Positions 1 through 5,652 of a DNA stretch of 10,019 nucleotides are shown in pieces; positions within the stretch are counted from its first letter, which is position 1, and every line of letters starts with the position of its first letter. This stretch comes from Syntrophomonas sp. UBA5432. Lineage in GTDB: Bacteria; Bacillota; Syntrophomonadia; Syntrophomonadales; Syntrophomonadaceae. The stretch covers positions 1-10,019 of the forward strand of contig DIRQ01000055.1 in the NCBI GenBank assembly GCA_002424365.1. The letters are read 5' to 3'. The translations under genes and the position numbers were made by a program. The notes below the pieces were generated by a model. It was not told where the DNA came from. It did no database searches and saw nothing but the letters and a program-made list of their open reading frames with translations.

Positions 1-58
1 AGCATTAATTGTAATAAAAGAAATGCGTATTGATAAAGGGGGATTTGTGCATGAATGA
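1..58 (+). CDS. C-terminal end of an upstream gene, partial
   Basis: One reading frame (codons starting at position 2) is open from the window edge to a TGA at 56-58. It encodes about 18 residues ending IDKGGFVHE and overlaps the mtrB start codon at 51 by 8 nt in an ATGAATGA arrangement typical of translationally coupled genes. A second frame stops at 31-33 and could instead be the real end of the upstream gene. The fragment is too short to identify. It is inferred to be the tail of a gene cotranscribed with mtrB, because no promoter is visible before mtrB. Confidence 0.3.
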   Translation, partial: ALIVIKEMRIDKGGFVHE

Positions 59-305
59 AAACTATATGGGAGAAGATTATATTGTAGTAAAGGCACAGGA
101 AAATGGGGTAACCCTGATAGGACTTACTAGAGGCAGGGATACCAAGTTTCATCACACCGAAAAACTGGATCAGGGTGAGGTTATGATTCTTCAGTTTACT
201 GAGCATACCTCAGCCATGAAAATCAGGGGGCATGCTGAGATATATACCCGCTACGGCATAGTAAAATCTGAAAGCCCCAGCAGTGGAGGAAAGCCGGGCA
301 GGTAA
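51..305 (+). CDS. mtrB: Tryptophan RNA-binding attenuation protein (TRAP)
   Basis: This is an 84-residue homologue of Bacillus TRAP, the 11-subunit ring that binds tryptophan and then wraps (G/U)AG-rich RNA to attenuate trp genes. The core IGLTRGRDTKFHHTEKLDQG followed by QFTEHTSAMKIRG is almost the B. subtilis sequence. The RNA-binding Lys-Lys-Arg set is present (K38, K57, R59), as are the tryptophan-pocket positions (T26, Q48, T50, H52, S54). The ATG at 51 is chosen because AAAGGGGGA at 35-43 lies 7 nt upstream and the N-terminus then matches the family. A TTG at 30 is in frame but precedes that site. The C-terminus (SPSSGGKPGR) is about 9 residues longer than in B. subtilis. The gene is followed 13 nt later by pfkA, not by trp or folate genes, which is unlike the B. 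subtilis mtrA-mtrB pair. Identity is secure; its target in this organism is unknown. Confidence 0.93.
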   Translation: MNENYMGEDYIVVKAQENGVTLIGLTRGRDTKFHHTEKLDQGEVMILQFTEHTSAMKIRGHAEIYTRYGIVKSESPSSGGKPGR

Positions 306-312
306 GAGGAGG
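306..312 (+). promoter_or_regulatory. Ribosome binding site that decides the pfkA start
   Basis: GAGGAGG lies 6 nt before a TTG at 319-321. It supports TTG as the pfkA start rather than the in-frame GTG at 283, which lies inside mtrB and would add 12 residues absent from the family. Confidence 0.8.
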
Positions 313-318
313 CTTATA

Positions 319-1275
319 TTGACCAAGGTAGCATTGTTAACCAGTGGCGGTGATGCGCCGGGTATGAATGCAGCGATTAGGGCAGTGGTTAGGTCGGCTA
401 TTTACCAACGTATAGAAGCATATGGCGTTTACCAGGGATTCGAAGGTTTAGTAAGTGGACATTTAAACCCTATGACACTGGGTTCAGTAGCCGACATCAT
501 TCACCGCGGAGGGACTATACTACGTACCTCCCGCTCTACCACCTTTATGAATGACGAAGGTCGCGAGGAGGCTTATAATCATTTAAAAAAGATGGGAATA
601 GAACACCTGGTGGTTATTGGCGGAAACGGTAGTCTAAAAGGTGGTTATGAATTTTCCCGTACGGGTATTAATGTAATAGGTATACCAGCAACCATAGATA
701 ATGATATTGTTTACACCCAGGCTATTGGCTTTGACAGTGCAGTAAATACTGCCCTAGAGGCAATTAATCGCATCCGTGATACTGCAACAAGTCATGGTCG
801 GGTATTTATAATAGAAGTAATGGGCAGAGATTGCGGAGAAATTGCCCTTCATGCTGGTGTAGCCGGAGGAGCGGAGTCTATTCTCATACCGGAAATAGCT
901 CCAGATCTAAATCAGGTAGTGGATAAGATAAACCGGGGAACGGAGCGGGGCAAACTGCACAGTATTATAGTAGTGGCAGAGGGTGTTTACCCAGTTATGA
1001 ACCTCAAAGAAGAAATAGAAAAGCGTACCGGGCAGGATACCCGGGTGAGCATCCTGGGGCATACCCAGCGGGGAGGAACCCCGAGTGCGATTGATCGCAT
1101 TATGGCATCTTGCATGGGAAAGGCCGCCATTGATTGCATAATTGGTAACCAAAGAAATGTAATGATGGCTTATCATGAAGAAAAAATTCATCCAATTCCG
1201 CTGGCGGAAATTGTTAACGGAAACAAAACTCCAGAACTGGATATGTTTGAAATCGCCCGCATGCTATCGATATGA
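319..1275 (+). CDS. pfkA: 6-phosphofructokinase, PfkA family (divergent nucleotide site)
   Basis: PFK phosphorylates fructose 6-phosphate to the 1,6-bisphosphate, the committed step of glycolysis. From the TTG start the protein has 318 residues, against 319-320 for classical bacterial PFK, and opens TKVALLTSGGDAPGMNAAIRAVVR as expected. The sugar-phosphate and catalytic residues are intact: TIDND at 125-129, MGR near 168-170, AEG near 221, and the RVSILGHTQRGG stretch with its Arg/His/Arg set. Effector-site residues R21, R25, R153 and the RGK.H motif near 210-214 are also kept. Three features are odd. The metal/nucleotide motif GGDGS is GGNGS, with Asn at 103. The residue before TIDND is Ala rather than Gly at 124. 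The conserved DNDIxGTDxTIGFD loop is one residue shorter and has lost GTD (DNDIVYTQAIGFD). It is cotranscribed with mtrB, and pyk lies downstream. The family call is certain; the phosphoryl donor and activity level are not. Confidence 0.92.
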   Translation: MTKVALLTSGGDAPGMNAAIRAVVRSAIYQRIEAYGVYQGFEGLVSGHLNPMTLGSVADIIHRGGTILRTSRSTTFMNDEGREEAYNHLKKMGIEHLVVIGGNGSLKGGYEFSRTGINVIGIPATIDNDIVYTQAIGFDSAVNTALEAINRIRDTATSHGRVFIIEVMGRDCGEIALHAGVAGGAESILIPEIAPDLNQVVDKINRGTERGKLHSIIVVAEGVYPVMNLKEEIEKRTGQDTRVSILGHTQRGGTPSAIDRIMASCMGKAAIDCIIGNQRNVMMAYHEEKIHPIPLAEIVNGNKTPELDMFEIARMLSI

Positions 1276-1278
1276 TAT

Positions 1279-1363
1279 GAAAATGGGCGTTGTATAAAGT
1301 TGTCCTGTAAATAACTATAAATTTAGAACTTTGAGTAATTATTTAGAGTGAGGAGTAAGGGGT
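1279..1363 (+). repeat. Degenerate intergenic repeat, copy A (after pfkA)
   Basis: This stretch begins 4 nt after the pfkA stop and closely resembles 3314-3392, which sits 4 nt after the pyk stop. Shared blocks include AAAGTTGTC, AATAACT, ATTTAGAACTT, TAATT, TTTAGAGT and AAGGGGT in the same order. Copy A carries a few extra bases (GAGGAGT) near its 3' end. It has no coding potential. Its right half is purine-rich, with several GAG/TAG/AAG triplets. The alignment was made by eye. Confidence 0.65.
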
Positions 1364-1373
1364 GAGGGGTGGA

Positions 1374-1472
1374 TCCGGCACTCAACCCAACTCTTAGATT
1401 TCCGTTCCTTGCGTTCCTAATTTTTTTGGTTTCTAGTAAGCATTTTCTTTTAGCGCTTAGTTGAGTGCCGGA
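1374..1472. repeat. Inverted repeat, 13-bp perfect arms, between pfkA and pyk
   Basis: TCCGGCACTCAAC at 1374-1386 is exactly mirrored by GTTGAGTGCCGGA at 1460-1472, around a 73-nt AT-rich interior. No T-run follows the right arm, so it is not a standard intrinsic terminator. The 99-bp unit could be a small MITE-like element or an RNA stem closing a long loop. No clear target-site duplication is visible. With copy A of the repeat it accounts for most of the gap between pfkA and pyk. A weak -10-like TATATT at 1536-1541 lies between it and pyk. Confidence 0.6.
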
Positions 1473-1558
1473 CTAGCCCGAAACACCTATTTTAACATTT
1501 GGGATGAAAAGTTTTTGTTGTGACATTAAAATTAATATATTCCGGTTTGGAGGTGGGA

Positions 1559-3310
1559 ATGGTGAGGAAAACAAAAATTATTTGTACTATAGGGCCGGCC
1601 AGTGAAAAAGTGGAGACGCTGGTGCAAATGATAGAGGGTGGTATGAATGTTGCCCGCTTAAATTTTTCTCATGGCATTTATGAAGAACATAGGCAAAGAA
1701 TATTGTCTATACGTAAAGCCGCCCGAATATGTGCCAAACCAGTAGCTATAATGCTTGATACTAGAGGCCCAGAGATTAGAACTGGAAAATTGAAGGCGGG
1801 TCAGATTTTACTTGAGACGGGACAGCGTTTTGTACTTACTACCCGAGAAATAGTTGGGGATGAAAACGAAGTAATGATTAACTATTCTCACCTTCCCCGG
1901 GAGGTAACAAAAGGAACCAGCATTCTTTTAGCAGATGGGCTTATTAATCTTCGGGTAGAAGAAATTAACACTACCGATATAGTTTGTCAGGTTATTAACG
2001 GAGGGGAACTGGGGGAGAGAAAAGGGGTTAATGTCCCTGGAGTAAGAATAGCCCTTCCTTTTTTAAGTGAAAAGGATATTGATGATATTAACTTTGGTAT
2101 AGATAACGAGGTGGATTTCATAGCTGCCTCCTTTGTACGAACTGCTGAGGATGTAATTGATATCAGGCGTATTCTGGAACAAAGGGGGGCAGATATTGAT
2201 ATAATTGCTAAAATTGAGAGCCAGGAAGGTGTTGACAACCTGGCTGAGATTATCCGCATAGCTGACGGGGTGATGGTAGCCCGAGGTGACCTGGGAGTAG
2301 AGATAGCAGTTGAAGAAGTGCCTTTGGTGCAAAAAAACATTGTTGAAGATTGCAGCCAGATGGGGAAGATGGTTATAATAGCAACTCAGATGCTGGAATC
2401 CATGATTAATAATCCCCGTCCCACCCGAGCTGAAGTTTCCGATGTGGCCAACGCCATCTTTGAAGGTGCTGATGCCATTATGTTATCCGGGGAAAGCGCT
2501 GCTGGTAGGTATCCGATTGAAGTAGTACAAACAATGGCTCGTGTAGCTACCCGAACGGAAGAGGCCTTACCATACTCCGATATTTTGCGCCAGAAACGAC
2601 CCCAGCGTACTGCTTCAGTTACTGATGCTATCAGCTATGCTACATGTACGGCAGCCTTAAATCTGGGTGCGTCAGCCATAATTACTGCTACTCGTACCGG
2701 ATTTACCGCCAAAATGGCGGCAAAATATCGGCCCCAGGCTCAGATTATAGCAGCCACTCATGAACCTAAAATAATGCACAAATTAGCTTTGGTGTGGGGG
2801 GTACAACCAGTTCTTATCAAAGAAACTGAAGGAACTGATGAACTCTTTGCGGAATCAATTAAAACAGCGTTACAAAGTGGTTATATAAATAATGGTGATT
2901 TAATAGTTTTAACTGCTGGTATTCCTGCGGGAAAATCCGGTGGAACTAACATGTTAAAGGTTGAGACAGTAGGAGATATTGTAATCCAGGGAATGGGTAT
3001 AGGTACCCGCCCGATTAGTGGTCCGATTAAAATAGTTATACATGCTACGGATATAGAAAAGATTGAAGCCGGGGATATACTAGTTACGGGTAGTGCGGAT
3101 AGCAACCTGGCCCCATATCTTAACTTGATTGCAGGTCTTATTGCTGAAGAAGGAGGTCTTACCTCCAATGCAGCTATTATGGGTTTAAATGCTGATATTC
3201 CAGTAATAGTTGGCGCCCTTGACGCCACCACTATCCTGGAAGATGGAATGATAGTAACCTTGGATACACCGCGCGGCAGGGTATACCGTGGACTTGCCCG
3301 GGTACGGTAG
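1559..3310 (+). CDS. pyk: Pyruvate kinase with C-terminal PEP-utiliser-like domain
   Basis: Pyruvate kinase transfers phosphate from PEP to ADP, giving pyruvate and ATP. The 583-residue length matches the long Bacillus/Clostridia form, not the ~470-residue E. coli form. In order: VRKTKIICTIGPAS and ARLNFSHG at the N-terminus, LDTRGPEIRTG, the signature DIIAKIESQEG with catalytic Lys218, MVARGDLGVEI, ATQMLESM and the GADAIMLSGESAAGRYP block. After the C-terminal effector-binding domain comes the extra domain from about residue 490 to the end, with GGLTSNAAIMGLNADIPVIVG. There Asn537 stands where the family has His in the LTSHA motif. The ATG at 1559 follows GGAGG (1549-1553) by 5 nt; GTG at 1562 is an alternative start that gives the family-typical MRKTK. 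No strong promoter is seen directly upstream, so it may be read from the mtrB-pfkA transcript. Confidence 0.95.
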   Translation: MVRKTKIICTIGPASEKVETLVQMIEGGMNVARLNFSHGIYEEHRQRILSIRKAARICAKPVAIMLDTRGPEIRTGKLKAGQILLETGQRFVLTTREIVGDENEVMINYSHLPREVTKGTSILLADGLINLRVEEINTTDIVCQVINGGELGERKGVNVPGVRIALPFLSEKDIDDINFGIDNEVDFIAASFVRTAEDVIDIRRILEQRGADIDIIAKIESQEGVDNLAEIIRIADGVMVARGDLGVEIAVEEVPLVQKNIVEDCSQMGKMVIIATQMLESMINNPRPTRAEVSDVANAIFEGADAIMLSGESAAGRYPIEVVQTMARVATRTEEALPYSDILRQKRPQRTASVTDAISYATCTAALNLGASAIITATRTGFTAKMAAKYRPQAQIIAATHEPKIMHKLALVWGVQPVLIKETEGTDELFAESIKTALQSGYINNGDLIVLTAGIPAGKSGGTNMLKVETVGDIVIQGMGIGTRPISGPIKIVIHATDIEKIEAGDILVTGSADSNLAPYLNLIAGLIAEEGGLTSNAAIMGLNADIPVIVGALDATTILEDGMIVTLDTPRGRVYRGLARVR

Positions 3311-3313
3311 TAA

Positions 3314-3392
3314 GAAAATAGGTGCTAATAACAAAGTTGTCTTGTGAATAACTTAGAATTTAGAACTTGATTAATTGTTTAGAGTAAGGGGT
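3314..3392 (+). repeat. Degenerate intergenic repeat, copy B (after pyk)
   Basis: This is the second copy of the element found after pfkA at 1279-1363. It begins 4 nt after the pyk stop, keeps the same order of conserved blocks, and is about 6 nt shorter at the GAGGAGT insertion. It lies just ahead of the terminator at 3432. Confidence 0.65.
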
Positions 3393-3431
3393 ACCGGGAA
3401 TATCGGTAATAATGGAAATTGAATAATAAAA

Positions 3432-3462
3432 GGGGGATAAAATTTATCCCCCCTAAATTTTT
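3432..3462. terminator. Intrinsic terminator between converging pyk and crt
   Basis: The arms GGGGGATA (3432-3439) and TATCCCCC (3445-3452) form a strong hairpin with a 5-nt loop. It is followed on the + strand by CTAAATTTTTA. Read on the - strand it is followed by TTTTATTATTC, so it could also stop crt transcription. The remaining sequence from 3463 to 3606 holds nothing recognisable. Confidence 0.75.
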
Positions 3463-3606
3463 ACTTATAATCTTACTGCGGTAACAGGAGAACACAGTGT
3501 AGAATAAATTCTGCCTGGTGCTGTATGAATTGTACCAAACAGTTGTGAGTAGTTTATTCTTTACCTCCACCTCGTTCAGTAAAAAAATAAGTATTTTACT
3601 ATTTAA

Positions 3607-4404
3607 TTATTTCCCCTTAAAATCAGCTCTCCGGTTCTCCAGGAAAGCTGTCATACCTTCCTTCTGATCCTCGCCGGAAAAGAGCAATGACCAGCCGATT
3701 TGCTCGAAGCGGCAACCAGACTTGATATCCATATTCATGGAATTGTTTAGTGATTGCTTTGCTTCTCTAAGAGCCAGCGGAGATTTACGGGCCAGTTTTC
3801 TGGCCATCTTCTTAGCAGTTTCCATAACTTCTGCTGCAGGCACTACCATATTGGCTATACCAATTTTATCTGCGGTAGCAGCATCGAAGAAATCGCCGGT
3901 AAACACATATTGCTTGGCAATACCCAGCGGAGCATGACGGGGCATTCTTTGAGTTGCACCGCCACCAGGGAAAATACCAAGGTTAATTTCCGGCAATCCC
4001 AGAGTAGCATTATCAGCAATTATACGAATATCACAGGCCAGGGCAATTTCCAAGCCTCCACCCAGTGCCAAACCATTAACAGCGGCTATTGCAGGCTTAT
4101 GGTTGTCTTCAACCGCAAAAACTCCCCGGTGAACTTTGTCCAGGAAATTCCGGGCTTGGAAAGCATTATAGCTGGATACTGCTTTTAAGTCAGCTCCGGC
4201 AGCAAAACAGTTTTCGTTACCAGTATAAATCATAACTCTTACTTCGGGATCCTCATTGCAACCTACAGCTATTTCGTAGATATCATCTAAAAACTGGTTA
4301 TTTACCGCATTAAATGCCTTGGGCCGATTAAACTGAATGATTGCTATGCCGGGATCCTCAAATGATAATAACATAGTTTTATACTGTTTATCTCTATATG
4401 ACAT
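3607..4404 (-). CDS. crt: Enoyl-CoA hydratase / crotonase
   Basis: This 265-residue member of the crotonase family hydrates trans-2-enoyl-CoA (typically crotonyl-CoA) to 3-hydroxyacyl-CoA, a beta-oxidation step that runs in reverse in butyrate formers. The two catalytic glutamates are present: E119 in ALGGGLEIALACDIRI and E139 in LGLPEINLGIFPGGGATQR. The oxyanion-hole regions are CFAAGADLK and GGG at 115-117. The length is typical of short-chain hydratases. The start is supported by AAGGGGG seven nt before the ATG. The gene lies 58 nt downstream of hbd on the same strand, and no terminator or promoter is evident between them, so the two are read as one operon. This gene would make the 3-hydroxyacyl-CoA that hbd oxidises. 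Exact chain-length preference cannot be read from the sequence. Confidence 0.9.
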   Translation of the reverse strand: MSYRDKQYKTMLLSFEDPGIAIIQFNRPKAFNAVNNQFLDDIYEIAVGCNEDPEVRVMIYTGNENCFAAGADLKAVSSYNAFQARNFLDKVHRGVFAVEDNHKPAIAAVNGLALGGGLEIALACDIRIIADNATLGLPEINLGIFPGGGATQRMPRHAPLGIAKQYVFTGDFFDAATADKIGIANMVVPAAEVMETAKKMARKLARKSPLALREAKQSLNNSMNMDIKSGCRFEQIGWSLLFSGEDQKEGMTAFLENRRADFKGK

Positions 4405-4462
4405 GAATTAACCCCCTTAAACTATCTATCTATACTCGCTTACTCGCTACTGCCCGTAATAA

Positions 4463-5320
4463 TTATTTCTTGCTGTAATCATACCAGCCTCTGCCAGTTT
4501 TTCTTCCTAACCATCCAGCGCGAACATACTGTTTGATAGGAGGCGCGGGGCGATACTTAGGATCGCCAGTTTCTTCAAACAGGGTGTTAGCCACTGCCAG
4601 GGCAATATCGATACCTACCATGTCGCAGAGAGTGAAGGGACCCATTGGCCATCCGGCCCCCATTTTCATAGCTTTATCGATATCTTCCACAGTTGCCAAT
4701 CCTTCATGAAGTATAAAGGCAGCCTCATTCATACCGGGCACCAAAATTCTATTAACTACGAATCCAGGACCCTCTTTTACCTTAATCGGTTTTTTGCCAA
4801 TGGCCTTGGAAAGCTCCATAACTGCGTCAACAACTTCGGGCGCAGTCTGAATGCAAGGAATAACTTCAATCAAAGGCATAACCATAGCCGGATTAAAGAA
4901 GTGCATACCAATAACATTTTCGGGCTTTTTATAAGCGGAGGCGATTTCGGTGATAGACAGGGAAGAGGTGTTGGTAGCAACGATTATATCATCGCCCAGG
5001 ATATTTGATAGCTTGCTATATACGTCTTTCTTGATGTCCATTCTTTCTAGAACACTTTCAATAACAAAATCCACATCTTTTATATCTTCTAGTTTAGCTG
5101 TTCCAGTAATATTACCGGTTACAAAATCTTTTGCGCCAGCGGGAGCCTGGCCTTTTTCTTCAGCTCTTGCAAGACCTTTACCAATTCTTCCTAAGGTTTT
5201 ATCAACGATTTCCTGGGTCAAATCATAAAGAACTACCTTTTTTCCTGCTGCGGCTACTGCCCAGGCAATACCCATACCCATAGTACCCGCACCAAGTACA
5301 GCAACTTTATTAATCTCCAT
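4463..5320 (-). CDS. hbd: 3-hydroxybutyryl-CoA dehydrogenase
   Basis: This 285-residue enzyme interconverts 3-hydroxybutyryl-CoA and acetoacetyl-CoA using NAD(P). The N-terminal Rossmann motif is VAVLGAGTMGMGIA (residues 6-19), followed by an acidic residue at the end of beta-2 (LYDL). The catalytic set of the 3-hydroxyacyl-CoA dehydrogenase family is visible: S119 in TNTSSLS, H140 in GMHFFNP, E152 in PLIEVI and N190 in GFVVNRIL. The C-terminal helical domain ends in GWLGRKTGRGWYDYSKK, as in clostridial Hbd. AAGGGGG (5330-5336) precedes the ATG by 9 nt. It is the first gene of the hbd-crt operon, with a sigma-54-type promoter 130 nt upstream and the gene for a sigma-54 activator immediately before that. 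Regulation by that activator is inferred from position. Confidence 0.95.
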   Translation of the reverse strand: MEINKVAVLGAGTMGMGIAWAVAAAGKKVVLYDLTQEIVDKTLGRIGKGLARAEEKGQAPAGAKDFVTGNITGTAKLEDIKDVDFVIESVLERMDIKKDVYSKLSNILGDDIIVATNTSSLSITEIASAYKKPENVIGMHFFNPAMVMPLIEVIPCIQTAPEVVDAVMELSKAIGKKPIKVKEGPGFVVNRILVPGMNEAAFILHEGLATVEDIDKAMKMGAGWPMGPFTLCDMVGIDIALAVANTLFEETGDPKYRPAPPIKQYVRAGWLGRKTGRGWYDYSKK

Positions 5321-5450
5321 CTAAAGTAACCCCCTTAATATATCTGTCTTATCTAAACACAACAAATCTAGAAGAAATTAGGTCTACTAAAACTGTTTAC
5401 AATCACCCCCTCGTTATTAGTTTGGACTCTGGTGTCTTGCCAATGTATTA

Positions 5451-5466
5451 TGCAATTATTGTACCA
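5451..5466 (-). promoter_or_regulatory. Sigma-54 (-24/-12) promoter of hbd-crt
   Basis: On the - strand the sequence reads TGGTACAATAATTGCA. It matches TGGCAC-N5-TTGCA at all but one position, with exactly 10 nt between the GG and GC dinucleotides, as sigma-54 requires. Transcription would start near 5440, giving an untranslated leader of about 120 nt before hbd. The adjacent gene for a GAFTGA-type activator strengthens the call. Confidence 0.78.
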
Positions 5467-5499
5467 CCACGGTAAAAAACGATAAAAAGTCAAGTGTCT

Positions 5500-5616
5500 T
5501 CAACCCTCAGGTTGATTTAAACGCTCATTCCGTTTCCAGCCTCGTTGGGCCTTATGTCGCGATAAAGCGACACTACGAAACGACACCTGGCTATTAGCTG
5601 GTTACCGAGGTGAAAC
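5500..5616. other. Dyad-rich intergenic stretch upstream of the hbd promoter
   Basis: Several nested dyads lie here: TCAACC/GGTTGA (5500-5515, 4-nt loop), AAACG/CGTTT (5519-5535), TGTCGC/GCGACA (5555-5572), and a longer pairing of GTTTC plus CCTCG (5532-5544) with CGAGG-T-GAAAC (5606-5616) that encloses the third hairpin. This could be DNA sites for regulators, or a folded RNA made on either strand. No T-run follows any hairpin, so none is a good terminator for the activator gene. The rest of the gap, including 5617-5652, shows nothing further. Confidence 0.35.
5555..5586 (-). promoter_or_regulatory. Candidate upstream activating site for the sigma-54 activator
   Basis: Three TGTCG half-sites cluster here. 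A perfect dyad TGTCGC-N6-GCGACA occupies 5555-5572. Directly beside it, GATAAAGCGACAC (5561-5573) and TACGAAACGACAC (5574-5586) form an imperfect tandem with a 13-bp step. The dyad centre is about 100 bp upstream of the -24 element, the usual range for enhancer sites of sigma-54 activators. Binding is inferred. Confidence 0.42.
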
Positions 5617-5652
5617 ACTAGAGCCACACTGTTGCGCAAATGAGACGAGTCT

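Noticed and set aside
3379..3570. 63-codon frame on the - strand between pyk and crt
   Set aside because: It spans the terminator hairpin and part of the repeat, has no clear ribosome binding site, and has a composition typical of chance.
4430..4450. Short tandem units (ACTCGCT twice, and CTAT repeats) between hbd and crt
   Set aside because: Only two or three copies of very short units; no sign of function.
5395..5425. SD-like GAGGGGG in the hbd leader as the start of a leader peptide
   Set aside because: The only nearby starts overlap the purine run (GTG) or are followed at once by a stop (TTG TAA).
5606..5650. GGTGAAAC and TGTTGCGCAAATGAGA faintly resemble parts of a cobalamin riboswitch
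   Set aside because: The order and conserved core do not fit, and the + strand orientation points away from any gene it could control.
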